Part shown: one piece after another, positions 17,227-26,993 of the stretch | Numbering within the stretch: position 1 is the first letter of the stretch | Layout: each line of letters opens with the position of its first letter | Source of the DNA: Candidatus Enterocola intestinipullorum | GTDB lineage: Bacteria; Bacteroidota; Bacteroidia; Bacteroidales; Paludibacteraceae | Reading direction: 5' to 3' | Length of the DNA stretch: 35,135 nt | Assembly (NCBI GenBank): GCA_017694565.1 | Contig: JADIMR010000013.1 | Location: 1 to 35,135 of the forward strand | Made by a program: the position numbers and the translations under genes | Notes under the pieces: model-generated | The model's input: the letters and a program-made list of their open reading frames with translations, nothing else | Database searches by the model: none | What the model was told of the DNA's origin: nothing

Positions 17227-18026
17227 AATTCAAAAAGTGTCAATAACAAATACGCCACAGGGATGGCGAACAAGGAACTGTCGAAACGGTCGAGGATGCC
17301 GCCATGCCCGGGAAGAAGCTTTCCTGAATCTTTCACGCCGGCTTCCCGCTTGAACATGGATTCAAGCAAATCGCCCATTGTTCCCGATACCGCAACCGCA
17401 AAAGCGAACACGAGCCAATGCCACAATTCCGTTTCCTCGAAAAAAATACTGAAAATCCATCCTGCGGCCAAGGCAAGCACGATGCCTCCGATTTCGCCCT
17501 CCCAAGTCTTTTTTGGAGAAATGCGTTCAAACATTTTATGACGTCCGAACGCCCTTCCTGTAAGATAAGCCCCGGTATCGAATACCCATGTCAATATAAA
17601 CAACGCGAAAGTCCAATAAATCGGTTCGTTGGCAAGCATTGTCAGTAATCCGAAAGGGACTGCCACGTACAAATTGCCCAAGATTGACACTGCCAGATGT
17701 TCCATAGGCTTTTCTTCCGCCATGAACAATTCGGCAACCGCCATTGCGAAAAGGGCGGCCACATACGCGATGAAACCGTCCGTACATGCGATGTCGGCAT
17801 AGTGCATGAAGGCTATGTAAAGCAACACGCCGCAGACCAACGGGAATGCGAAGGACTTCACTTTCCCGCCCTTGGCGGCCATACGGTAAAATTCAAACAA
17901 TCCTACAACCGTGCATAAGGAAAACAGTATGCTCAGAGTGTCATGGTCTTGTTGAAAATATATACATGTCAACAAAACCGCGACAAAACAAATGCCCGTC
18001 AATGTTCTTTGCCAAAAATTGGACAT
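17223..18026 (-). CDS. cdsA: Phosphatidate cytidylyltransferase
   Basis: C-terminal signature SGTMGDLLESMFKREAGVKDSGKLLPGHGGILDRFDSSLFAIP; 4-bp overlap with psd. Confidence 0.96.
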   Translation of the reverse strand: MSNFWQRTLTGICFVAVLLTCIYFQQDHDTLSILFSLCTVVGLFEFYRMAAKGGKVKSFAFPLVCGVLLYIAFMHYADIACTDGFIAYVAALFAMAVAELFMAEEKPMEHLAVSILGNLYVAVPFGLLTMLANEPIYWTFALFILTWVFDTGAYLTGRAFGRHKMFERISPKKTWEGEIGGIVLALAAGWIFSIFFEETELWHWLVFAFAVAVSGTMGDLLESMFKREAGVKDSGKLLPGHGGILDRFDSSLFAIPVAYLLLTLFEL

Positions 18027-18055
18027 ATCAGTAGGTATTGGACGTTTATCCGCTA

Positions 18056-20164
18056 TTATTCCGCGTCTTTCTTTTCTTCCGGCGATTCTTGTCCGCCGGT
18101 GGAAGCTTCCGCGCCGGAAGTACCGGCATCGGCGGCTTTTTGGGACGCTTCCTCGGCCTTGGCTGCCTTGTTGCTGCTTATTATCTCATCAATACGGCTC
18201 GCCCATGGGCGTTTGCCGAATATTTTTTCCACGTCTTCGGCATAAATAACCTCGTTTTCAACCAGCAAATCGGCTAATTTGCCATGTTTTTCACGATTGC
18301 TTGCAATTATGTCCTTAGCCCTCGCGAACTGCTCCTCAACGATGTTCTTCACTTCCGTGTCGATAATCTCCGCCGTTGCCTCGCTGAATGGTTTGGAGAA
18401 CGACATGTCGGGCTGTTGGGAATCGAAATAGCTTACGTTTGCCAATTTATCGCTCATGCCATAGTATACGACCATCGCGTATGCCATTTTGCTTGCGCGT
18501 TCCAAATCATTAAGGGCACCGGTCGAAACTTTTCCCAATACGACAGATTCGGCAGCCCTGCCTCCAAGCAATGCGCACATCTCGTCCAACATCTGTTCCT
18601 TGGTGGTAAGTTGCCTTTCTTCCGGAAGATACCATGCCGCACCAAGAGCCTTGCCCCTCGGCACAATAGTAACTTTCACCAACGGATCGGCGTACTGCAA
18701 CAACCAACTTACCGAAGCATGCCCTGCTTCATGAATCGCTATCGAACGTTTTTCGGCCTCCGTGGTTATCTTGTTCTTACGTTCCAACCCACCTATTATG
18801 CGGTCCACGGCATCCATGAAATCCTGCCTCTCCACCGCTTTCTTACCTTTCCGGGCGGCAATAAGCGCGGCCTCGTTGCAGACATTCGCTATGTCCGCCC
18901 CCGAAAAACCTGGGGTTTGTTTGGCTAAAAATTCCACATCCAAGCCGGGAGCCAATTTCAACGGGCGCAAATGCACTTGGAAAATTTCGTAACGTCCGTG
19001 CACATCCGGCAAGTCCACGTTGATTTGACGGTCGAAACGTCCTGCCCTCAACAAGGCCTTGTCGAGCATGTCGGCACGGTTGGTGGCGGCAAGGATTATA
19101 ACTCCGCTATTGGAACCGAAGCCGTCCATCTCGGTAAGCAACTGGTTCAGCGTGTTTTCCCTTTCGTCGTTTGAACTGAACGAGGGATTTTTGCTTCTGG
19201 CGCGCCCTACGGCGTCTATCTCGTCGATAAATATTATGCACGGGGCTTTCTCCTTGGCCTGGCGGAACAAGTCCCTCACCCTCGAAGCTCCTACACCTAC
19301 GAACATTTCCACGAAATCCGAGCCGGACATGGAAAAGAACGGGACCTTGGCTTCTCCCGCCACTGCTTTCGCCAACAAAGTCTTACCTGTTCCCGGAGGG
19401 CCTATCAACAACGCGCCTTTGGGTATTTTTCCCCCAAGGTCGGTATATTTTTGAGGATTCTTCAAAAAATCGACGATTTCCTGTACCTCCTGTTTGGCTT
19501 CCTCCAACCCTGCGATGTCGGCAAATGTAACCTTTATCTGGTTGCTCTCGTTATCTATAACCTGCGCCTTGGCCTTGCCCACGCTGAAAATACCGCCTGC
19601 TCCGCCGACACCCGGACCGCTCATGCGCCTCATTATGAAAACCCAAAGGAATATTAACAACAACAATGGGCCGAACGACCATAAAAAGTTATTGAAGAAA
19701 TCCTGCCGTTCCTCGTAATTCACGTCAATCTTCCGATTGGCATCCGAAGCATTGTTTTCGTCGATGAAATCGCTGAGTTTTTCGGCAGAAGGGATTTTTA
19801 CCGAAACCTGCGGTTTGCGGCTGTACATTTTTACGCCCTCGGCACCTCCCAAAACCTCATATAGCGCAACCGAATCGTCGGCAAGACTCACCTCGGCGAC
19901 ATTCTCGTTGCTCACCACCGTAATCTTCTCCACGTATCCTTTGCGCACATAATCCTGGAAATCGGAATACTGCACCTCTTTCATCAATGAGCCGCTGCCG
20001 TCGTAAAACAATATGCCTATGAGAAAAACGGCAATTAGCAGATACAACCAATATATGCCGAAGCCGCTGCGGGGGAATTTTCCTCCCGGCCGGCCGGATG
20101 GTTGCCTGCGGTCAGGGGCAGGCTGTTTCTGATTCTGATTTTGATTCTGATTATTTTTTTCCAT
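18056..20164 (-). CDS. ftsH: ATP-dependent zinc metalloprotease FtsH (M at 20164; ORF opens at 20218)
   Basis: [54 protein letters not shown] zinc motif. Confidence 0.98.
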   Translation of the reverse strand: MEKNNQNQNQNQKQPAPDRRQPSGRPGGKFPRSGFGIYWLYLLIAVFLIGILFYDGSGSLMKEVQYSDFQDYVRKGYVEKITVVSNENVAEVSLADDSVALYEVLGGAEGVKMYSRKPQVSVKIPSAEKLSDFIDENNASDANRKIDVNYEERQDFFNNFLWSFGPLLLLIFLWVFIMRRMSGPGVGGAGGIFSVGKAKAQVIDNESNQIKVTFADIAGLEEAKQEVQEIVDFLKNPQKYTDLGGKIPKGALLIGPPGTGKTLLAKAVAGEAKVPFFSMSGSDFVEMFVGVGASRVRDLFRQAKEKAPCIIFIDEIDAVGRARSKNPSFSSNDERENTLNQLLTEMDGFGSNSGVIILAATNRADMLDKALLRAGRFDRQINVDLPDVHGRYEIFQVHLRPLKLAPGLDVEFLAKQTPGFSGADIANVCNEAALIAARKGKKAVERQDFMDAVDRIIGGLERKNKITTEAEKRSIAIHEAGHASVSWLLQYADPLVKVTIVPRGKALGAAWYLPEERQLTTKEQMLDEMCALLGGRAAESVVLGKVSTGALNDLERASKMAYAMVVYYGMSDKLANVSYFDSQQPDMSFSKPFSEATAEIIDTEVKNIVEEQFARAKDIIASNREKHGKLADLLVENEVIYAEDVEKIFGKRPWASRIDEIISSNKAAKAEEASQKAADAGTSGAEASTGGQESPEEKKDAE

Positions 20165-20172
20165 AAAGTGAA

Positions 20173-20532
20173 TTAGTCGTCTTGGTCTTCTATTTCGCTT
20201 AGGACGGCATCTTCCCACAAGTGTTCCAGGTCGTAGAATTCACGGGGTTCCCTTTGCATGACATGCACCATTACGTCGCCGTAATCAGCGACCACCCACA
20301 GACAGTTCTCCAAGCCCTCCATCCCCAGAGGCTTTTCACCTGCGTTCTTGCGGACATGATCCTTCACGTTATCGGCAATGGCACTGACATGGGTATTCGA
20401 TGTTCCCTCGCAAATTACCAAATACCTGCAAATCGTATTGCCTATATGGGAAAGGTCGGCAAGCACGATACGTTTGCCTTTTTGTTCCTGGATCGCCTCT
20501 ACTATGCTGTCTACTAACTGTCTTGCTTCCAT
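20173..20532 (-). CDS. rsfS: Ribosome silencing factor
   Basis: LVDSIVEAIQEQKGKRIVLADLSHIGNTICRYLVICEGTSNTHVSAIADNV...WVVADYGDVMVHVMQREPREFYDLEHLW. Confidence 0.95.
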   Translation of the reverse strand: MEARQLVDSIVEAIQEQKGKRIVLADLSHIGNTICRYLVICEGTSNTHVSAIADNVKDHVRKNAGEKPLGMEGLENCLWVVADYGDVMVHVMQREPREFYDLEHLWEDAVLSEIEDQDD

Positions 20533-21587
20533 TATTTATGCGAAATTTGTGCAAAGATATTACTTTTTGCCACATTGTCAAAGGCTTGCACCACGTCCCC
20601 GCCAGAGCCGAGACACAACGGGGTACCGGCATCGGAAGATTCGCATACGTTCTCTTCTATCGGAATGCGGCCAAGTAAAGCCATTCCCCGCTCTTCCGCC
20701 AGTTTTTCCACTCCGCCGCGACCGAAAATGTAATACTTCTTGCCCGGCATGTCGGGAGTGGAAAACCATGCCATATTTTCTATGAGTCCGATTACAGGCA
20801 CGTTGATTTTATCGTTCTCGAACATGTCTATGGCTTTTACCGCATCGGCTATCGCTACCTGCTGCGGGGTACATACCACAATCGCGCCGTCCAATTGTAT
20901 TGTCTGGACTATTGTCAAATGGATGTCGCTCGTTCCGGGAGGCAGGTCTATCAAAAAGAAATCCAGGTCGCCCCACGCCGCTTCGGTAATAAGCTGTTTT
21001 ATCGCATTGCTCGCCATTGCCCCGCGCCATACGACTGCCGAACCGGTATTGACAAAAAAACCGATTGACAGCAACTTTATCCCGTACTTTTCTATGGGAA
21101 CTATGCGCCCTTCATCGTCCGCCACGGGACGGGCATCTTCCACACCGAACATTTTCGGGATTGAGGGGCCGAAAATATCGGCATCCAAAAGACCCACCTT
21201 GTAGCCCTGCTTGGCCAAAGCCACGGCAAGGTTCGCCGAAACAGTGGACTTGCCGACACCGCCTTTGCCTGATGCGATTGCCAAACGGCATTTTACTTTG
21301 GACAATGGTTTTTCTTGCTCACTTTTATTTTCAGGCAAATATTCCACTTTGACATTCCCTTTTATCCGGACATCTTCGCCGAGGTAGGTCAGGATTGCCT
21401 GTTCTGCAGCTTTCACGAGTGAAGCCGCAAACGGGTCGCGCGGTTTAAGCAACAGGGAGAACTCCACCTTGTTGCCGTCAATGCGGATGTTGTCGGCCAC
21501 CATGCCGCTTTCCACCAAATTCTTGCCGGTGGCAGGATAACGCACCTGCTTCAAGGCATCAAGAACCAATGCTGGATATATTGTCAT
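20532..21587 (-). CDS. Mrp/NBP35-family iron-sulfur cluster carrier ATPase
   Basis: ASGKGGVGKSTVSANLAVALAKQGYKVGLLDADIFGPSIPKMFG; N-terminal DUF59-like domain; TAATG overlap with rsfS. Confidence 0.96.
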   Translation of the reverse strand: MTIYPALVLDALKQVRYPATGKNLVESGMVADNIRIDGNKVEFSLLLKPRDPFAASLVKAAEQAILTYLGEDVRIKGNVKVEYLPENKSEQEKPLSKVKCRLAIASGKGGVGKSTVSANLAVALAKQGYKVGLLDADIFGPSIPKMFGVEDARPVADDEGRIVPIEKYGIKLLSIGFFVNTGSAVVWRGAMASNAIKQLITEAAWGDLDFFLIDLPPGTSDIHLTIVQTIQLDGAIVVCTPQQVAIADAVKAIDMFENDKINVPVIGLIENMAWFSTPDMPGKKYYIFGRGGVEKLAEERGMALLGRIPIEENVCESSDAGTPLCLGSGGDVVQAFDNVAKSNIFAQISHK

Positions 21588-21625
21588 ACTTCTGATGGAT
21601 TTGTGATGTGTAAATATTTTACTTG

Positions 21626-22366
21626 TTACTTTTCTTTATTTCCCTCTACGCTGCGGTACTCGTCGAAAGGAATTTTTTCGTCCGGCTCGATAAATTCCGC
21701 ACGGCTTTCAGGAACAAATGAAATGAACTTTATAGTAAGTCCTCGCTGTAACCATAACGTCTCGTATGCCGTCCTTATTGCCAGAATCCCGTCTTCCGGA
21801 CGCTCTTTGTGCACGTCCTCGATGCAATCCACGACCTTAAAGTTGTTTTTGCCCACCATCAATTTGGTATAAGTGAACAAGAAATTGCTGTCGGTTTTAA
21901 GATTTATGACCCCGTGCTGTTTGAGAATCCGCAGGTACAGGCCAATGAATTTAGTCGATGTCAGCCGCTTGCGGACTTTCTGCATTTGGGGGTCTGGGAA
22001 CGTGATCCATATTTCCGACACCTCGCCGGGAGCGAAAAAACGGTCTATGAATTCTATCTCCGTGCGCAGGAACATCACGTTCCGCATGTCTTGCTGCAAT
22101 GCGGTTTTCGCCCCTGCCCACATACGGGCGCCTTTTATGTCAATCCCCACGAAATTAATATCGGGACGCAACGCCGCCAACCCTATCGTGTATTCCCCCC
22201 TGCCGCATCCCAACTCCAAAATTATGGGATTGCCGTTCCCGAACAATTCGTTCCACCGCCCCCTGTACTCGAAAGTTTTCCCTTGGGCTATGTCTTTATA
22301 CGGGAATTGCAAGACATTCGGGAAACGGTCCATATCCGCGAATTTGGCGAGTTTATTCTTGCTCAT
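21626..22366 (-). CDS. trmB: tRNA (guanine-N7-)-methyltransferase
   Basis: NPIILELGCGRGEYTIGLAALRPDINFVGIDIKGARMWAGAKTA...EIWITFPDPQMQKVRKRLTS. Confidence 0.95.
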   Translation of the reverse strand: MSKNKLAKFADMDRFPNVLQFPYKDIAQGKTFEYRGRWNELFGNGNPIILELGCGRGEYTIGLAALRPDINFVGIDIKGARMWAGAKTALQQDMRNVMFLRTEIEFIDRFFAPGEVSEIWITFPDPQMQKVRKRLTSTKFIGLYLRILKQHGVINLKTDSNFLFTYTKLMVGKNNFKVVDCIEDVHKERPEDGILAIRTAYETLWLQRGLTIKFISFVPESRAEFIEPDEKIPFDEYRSVEGNKEK

Positions 22367-22838
22367 CTGCCAACTTGTTTATTATTAAACCTAAACCTTC
22401 GACATCTTGCAACAAAGTATCGCGCAGGCCTTGGTAAACCTCGAAACGGTAATCTCCGGGAACTGGAAATTTGATTTTCCGCATATACAGTACAGGCATA
22501 TTGTAAACAGACAGTGTCCTTTTTGACAACCAACGACCGCGATTGTCGGCCAAATAGCATTCTATGGTATCGCTGCGGGTATAACCGTCGGGGGAAGACG
22601 AATTCACGAACATCCAGAAATTCTGGTAACGGTAGTCATTATTGTGCCTCACGTCAAGAATCAATTCGTACACGCCCGCCGTATCCGCCGCATTGTAGAC
22701 AAAAGACACGGTACTGTCCTTGTGCCAACCCGACGGATCGACATCCTTATACTCCACGAATACCGTATTGCCCGTACATGCCGCCATGACAAAGGCTGTC
22801 AGCAGCGACAACGGAAACAAAATCCACTTACTGCGCAT
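22353..22838 (-). CDS. gldH: Gliding motility lipoprotein GldH (M at 22838; ORF opens at 23093)
   Basis: Lipobox MRSKWILFPLSLLTAFVMAACTGN; NDYRYQNFWMFVNSSSPDG...DTIECYLADNRGRWL. Confidence 0.87.
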   Translation of the reverse strand: MRSKWILFPLSLLTAFVMAACTGNTVFVEYKDVDPSGWHKDSTVSFVYNAADTAGVYELILDVRHNNDYRYQNFWMFVNSSSPDGYTRSDTIECYLADNRGRWLSKRTLSVYNMPVLYMRKIKFPVPGDYRFEVYQGLRDTLLQDVEGLGLIINKLADEQE

Positions 22839-24156
22839 TGTCGTTCGTGTTATTTTGGGATCGGCCATCCGGACGGAAATTGCGCCTGCGGTTATTGCGC
22901 CCGTGGAAGTTCCTACGGTTGCGGGTCTTGTCGTCGGGCTGCATACGAGGCTCTTCACGTTTCCCCGTCTCATCCGGACGCGAAGGCTCGATGCCCGCCG
23001 TTTTTTTATCCTGGGCAGGACGGTTCTTGCCGCCATTGGGATTGTCATCCGGACGCTTGCGTTGTTTTTTATTCCGCTTTTTATTCTTGTCAAAACGGGT
23101 TATGCTGTCTTCTCCGGCAGCTGACTCGAAATTGATTACAGGTACTTTGGGCTTGTCGTCTCCCGCACCGGGCGTTTCGGGGAATTCCCCCCTTTCATTC
23201 ATGGAAATTATTTCCTTTACCCTGTCCAATGGCAATTCAAGCATGTCTTTCTCCCGTGAATCTTGCGAAACAGGGGCATAAACCATTTTACGGGCGAAAA
23301 CATCCAACTTGACAAACCGGTATGAAAGGTCTTTGGTTTTCAATTCGATTTCGCGGGACGGGAATTCCTTCAAGGCTTCTACATAATTCTCGACCTCATA
23401 ATTCAAACAACATTTCAATTTGGCACACTGTCCCGCCAGTTTCTGCGCGTTCATGGAAAGATCCTGGATGCGGGCGGCTTGCGTACCCACGGAAGTGAAA
23501 TTTGTAAGGAAAGTAGAGCAACAGAGTTCCCTGCCGCAAGGACCTATCCCCCCGATGCGGCCGGCCTCTTGACGGGCTCCTATCTGCTTCATCTCTATGC
23601 GCACGTGGAAAGTCGCGGCCAATACTTTTATCAACTCGCGGAAATCCACCCTCTGGTCCGCTATGTAATAGAAAATAGCCTTGTTCCCGTCGCCTTGATA
23701 TTCCACATCGCTGATTTTCATGTCGAGGTTCAATTCCTTGGCAATCTCGCGCGTTTTCAGCATCGCGTCATGCTCCAAGGCCTTGGACTCTTCCCACTTT
23801 TCCAAATCCACCGGCCGCGCCTTGCGGTACACCCTGCGCACCTCGTTGCGTTTGATGTCATAGTTGTACTTCTTCATCTGCAAGGCGACTATGTAACCTT
23901 GCGCGGTTACCGTCCCGATGTCGTGTCCTGGATTCGACTCGACTGCGACAATGTCGCCCTTTTCCAATGACAAACCGGCAGAATTGAGGTAGAAGCCTTT
24001 CCTCGTATTCTTGAACTGCACCTCCACATATTTGCAATGCTCGCTGTCTATCTGTATGTCGGCCAACCAGTCATGAATGCCCAATTTCTGCCACGAGGTT
24101 CTCCTGCACCCCGCAGCAGTCAATCTGCTGTTTCCCGTATCTAATGTAAAATCCAC
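22828..24156 (-). CDS. PSP1 domain (RicT/YaaT-like) protein with basic low-complexity C-terminus
   Basis: VQFKNTRKGFYLNSAGLSLEKGDIVAVESNPGHDIGTVT...GRIGGIGPCGRELCCSTFLTNF...NAQKLAGQCAKLKCCLNYE. Confidence 0.92.
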   Translation of the reverse strand: MDFTLDTGNSRLTAAGCRRTSWQKLGIHDWLADIQIDSEHCKYVEVQFKNTRKGFYLNSAGLSLEKGDIVAVESNPGHDIGTVTAQGYIVALQMKKYNYDIKRNEVRRVYRKARPVDLEKWEESKALEHDAMLKTREIAKELNLDMKISDVEYQGDGNKAIFYYIADQRVDFRELIKVLAATFHVRIEMKQIGARQEAGRIGGIGPCGRELCCSTFLTNFTSVGTQAARIQDLSMNAQKLAGQCAKLKCCLNYEVENYVEALKEFPSREIELKTKDLSYRFVKLDVFARKMVYAPVSQDSREKDMLELPLDRVKEIISMNERGEFPETPGAGDDKPKVPVINFESAAGEDSITRFDKNKKRNKKQRKRPDDNPNGGKNRPAQDKKTAGIEPSRPDETGKREEPRMQPDDKTRNRRNFHGRNNRRRNFRPDGRSQNNTNDNAQ

Positions 24157-24203
24157 TTTACTCGATGTATAATTAAAAATGTATATTTAACAATTATGAT
24201 AAC

Positions 24204-24222
24204 CGTAGTGCCAAGCACTACG
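24204..24222. repeat. Short-loop hairpin CGTAGTGC-caa-GCACTACG (REP-like)
   Basis: 8-bp perfect stem, 3-nt loop, intergenic. Confidence 0.7.
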
Positions 24223-24290
24223 CCCTATACCGACCTTTTAATCAAGAGCCAGGTGAGGCTTCGTCCAAATTCGTCCGCACTTGGCATAAT

Positions 24291-24304
24291 CCGGACAAGT
24301 CCGG
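24291..24304. repeat. Palindrome CCGGACAAGTCCGG (hairpin CCGGA-caag-TCCGG)
   Basis: Near-contiguous perfect inverted repeat in the same intergenic gap. Confidence 0.55.
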
Positions 24305-24370
24305 CTTCTGCTCTCGTTTGCACGAATTTTCAGAGGGCAGGGTCCAGTGATTAAACACTGTAACCTGTAA

Positions 24371-25462
24371 TCACTGCCGCTTGATTTGCGTCATGAGCTG
24401 CATTCCCATGTCGAATATGACAATCTTGGCATTCACGTTGCGTTCAATATCGCCTGCGGCATCGGAGAATACCTCGACCAAGCGCTCTATGTTCGCGACC
24501 CCGACAAAATCCTTGAACCTGCTTATGAAAGCGTCTTCTTCGGTACTCATGTAATTCAACCGGGGGCAATCCAACTTCGCGATGAAACTTTCCCTCGTCA
24601 GCCTTTGAGCGTATGTCAAAAACGAAAGGGAATATTCCCTCCCGCCCGCAGCCAAAGTTTCCGCGAATGATTTCAATCCTGACAGGTTCCGTTTGAACAC
24701 CATCAACATCAACTCGCGGTACATTTGCATGTATTCTTTCAACACTCCTGCATCGGCGGCCAATTCCCTTGCCAAAACATAGTTACCTTCTGCAACCCTT
24801 GCCGCGTCCTCGGGAAAGACTGTCCGCAAATCCTCGTATGCTATCGGGGGGACGTGTACCATTTGCGTACGCGACACTATGGTAGGCAACAACCTTTCGG
24901 GGTTTTGGCTTGTGAGCAGGAAAACCGTATCCGACGGAGGCTCTTCCAACAATTTCAACAATTTGTTCGCGCAAACCTCGTGCATCCTTTCGGGCAACCA
25001 CACCATCATTATGCTGTATTTGCCCTCAAAGCTCTTACGGCTGAGCTTGCGGCTTATTTCGTTGCTTTCATCGCTATATATCAATGCCTGTTTCTTCTCT
25101 CCCGACATGGCAGCAAGCCATTTTTCCATATTGAAATACGGAGATTCCAGCAACATGTCGCGCCATTCGTGCAAGTAATCATCGCACAACTTACGGCTTT
25201 CCGTTTTTATGTACGGAAACACGAAATGCAAATCCGGATGCTGCAAGGATTTGAACTGCCGGCACGAAAGGCATTCCCCGCAACTGTCCCCGTCGTGCGG
25301 ATTTTCGCAGTTCAGGTATTGGGCGAAAGCCAAGGCGATGGCGAATTTGCCAGCCCCTTCGTTGCCCCAAAACAACAAGGCATGGGGAACCCTGCCACGT
25401 CCGACGCTTTGCAGCAATTGTTTTTTAACCTGTTGTTGTCCCAATACGTTCGCGAAACCCAT
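24371..25462 (-). CDS. holB: DNA polymerase III subunit delta'-like
   Basis: GFANVLGQQQVKKQLLQSVGRGRVPHALLFWGNEGAGKFAIALAFAQYLNCE...CGECLSCRQFKSLQHPDLHFVFP. Confidence 0.92.
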   Translation of the reverse strand: MGFANVLGQQQVKKQLLQSVGRGRVPHALLFWGNEGAGKFAIALAFAQYLNCENPHDGDSCGECLSCRQFKSLQHPDLHFVFPYIKTESRKLCDDYLHEWRDMLLESPYFNMEKWLAAMSGEKKQALIYSDESNEISRKLSRKSFEGKYSIMMVWLPERMHEVCANKLLKLLEEPPSDTVFLLTSQNPERLLPTIVSRTQMVHVPPIAYEDLRTVFPEDAARVAEGNYVLARELAADAGVLKEYMQMYRELMLMVFKRNLSGLKSFAETLAAGGREYSLSFLTYAQRLTRESFIAKLDCPRLNYMSTEEDAFISRFKDFVGVANIERLVEVFSDAAGDIERNVNAKIVIFDMGMQLMTQIKRQ

Positions 25463-25466
25463 ATCG

Positions 25467-26150
25467 TCATTTTTCTGCCGCCATCTCCAAATCCTTCCAC
25501 AATTTATCGTCTTGAGGGACGGGAGCGGTTATCGTAATCTTTTCCTTGGACACCGGATGCACGAATTCCACTTGCCGTGCATGGAGGCTTATTCCTCCGT
25601 TTTTATTGGAGCGTTCAGCCCCGTACTTCAAGTCTCCTTTTATCGGACAACCGATATGCGCCAACTGGGAGCGTATCTGATGATGCCGTCCAGTTTGCAA
25701 ATCCACTTCCAGCAAACGGTAATTGTCGCCTTTGGCCAAAGTCCGGAATGACAGCACTGCCTCTTTCGTCCCGTCCACCGGTTTGTCATAAACATACGAC
25801 TTGTTCTGTTTTTCGTTGCGTTTAAGGTAGTTGCGCAGTGTCATCGCGTCTTCGGGCGGAGCTTTTTTCACGACCGCCCAATAATGCTTGCCTACCTCGC
25901 GGTTTTTAAGCATGTCGTTGAAACGGGCCAAAGCCTTGCTCGTTTTGGCAAAAACGACCACTCCGCTGACAGGTCTGTCCAAACGGTGGCATACCCCGCA
26001 AAAAACATTGCCTTTCTTGTCGTATTTTTCCCTGAGATAATCCTTTACCATTTCCACAAGGGGCTTGTCCCCGGTCTTGTCGCCCTGGACTATCTCGTTG
26101 CAAGTCTTGTTTACGGCTATCAGATGATTGTCTTCGTACAATATTGTCAT
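25467..26150 (-). CDS. RluA-family RNA pseudouridine synthase
   Basis: ILYEDNHLIAVNKTCNEIVQGDKTGD...VCHRLDRPVSGVVVFAKTSKALARFN...LQTGRHHQIRSQLAHIGCPIKGDLKYG. Confidence 0.95.
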   Translation of the reverse strand: MTILYEDNHLIAVNKTCNEIVQGDKTGDKPLVEMVKDYLREKYDKKGNVFCGVCHRLDRPVSGVVVFAKTSKALARFNDMLKNREVGKHYWAVVKKAPPEDAMTLRNYLKRNEKQNKSYVYDKPVDGTKEAVLSFRTLAKGDNYRLLEVDLQTGRHHQIRSQLAHIGCPIKGDLKYGAERSNKNGGISLHARQVEFVHPVSKEKITITAPVPQDDKLWKDLEMAAEK

Positions 26151-26875
26151 CGCCTTTGCCTTATTACCTCGTAAATCATTATGCCGGCCGCGACCGATAC
26201 GTTAAGAGAAGCCGTGAACCCTTCAATCGGTATTCGCAAACACTCGTCGCACAATTCAAGATTTGCTGCGGAAATACCTTTGTCTTCCGCCCCCATCACT
26301 ATCGCGACAGGCGCCGTCAAATCTTCTTCGGTATAGAACTTGCGCGCCTTTTCGCTTGCCCCTACCACTTTCAATCCGCTATCTTTCAGAAAATTCAACA
26401 CGAATTGCAAATTATGTTCGCGGCATACGGGGATTCTCAGCAACGCCCCTGCCGAAGTCTTTACGGCATCCGGAGTAATGCTCGCGCTGCCTTGTTGGGG
26501 AATCACTATCGCATCCACGCCGGCGCACTCGCAAGTCCTCGCTATCGCGCCGAAATTGCGGGTGTCGGTAATGCCGTCCAATACCACGACGAGAGGATTC
26601 TTTCCCTGCTCGTAAAGGGCTGGTATTATCGAAGTTATTTTCTGGTAAGCCACAGGGGAAACGAATGCTATTATCCCTTGGTGGTTCTTTTTGCACAACT
26701 TGTTGATTTTCTCGACAGGTACGCGGAATACGGGAATGTCCCTTCCCTTGACAGCGGCATACAAATCGCGCGCCAACTCACTTTGGACATCCTTTTTCAA
26801 GAATATCTTGTCTATATCAGCACCCGATTCAACCGCTTCTATTACAGCACGGAAACCAAATACAATCTCGTTCAT
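26147..26875 (-). CDS. rlmB: 23S rRNA (guanosine-2'-O-)-methyltransferase, SpoU/TrmH family
   Basis: LVVVLDGITDTRNFGAIARTCECAGVDAIVIPQQGSASITPDAVKTSAGALLRIPV...VMGAEDKGISAANLELCDECLRIPIEGFTASLNVSVAAGIMIYE. Confidence 0.94.
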   Translation of the reverse strand: MNEIVFGFRAVIEAVESGADIDKIFLKKDVQSELARDLYAAVKGRDIPVFRVPVEKINKLCKKNHQGIIAFVSPVAYQKITSIIPALYEQGKNPLVVVLDGITDTRNFGAIARTCECAGVDAIVIPQQGSASITPDAVKTSAGALLRIPVCREHNLQFVLNFLKDSGLKVVGASEKARKFYTEEDLTAPVAIVMGAEDKGISAANLELCDECLRIPIEGFTASLNVSVAAGIMIYEVIRQRR

Positions 26876-26941
26876 CGAAACAAACTCCGCCCGGAAACCG
26901 GGACTTAATGATTAAGTTTGTAAAGTTAGTGTTTTTTATAA

Positions 26942-26975
26942 AAAGAAAGCCACTGTTTTTGCAGTAGCTTTCTTT
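26942..26975 (-). terminator. Terminator downstream of recA
   Basis: AAAGAAAGCcACTG...CAGTaGCTTTCTTT stem, 19 bp past the recA stop codon. Confidence 0.8.
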
Positions 26976-26993
26976 GAATTACCGGCATTTCGC

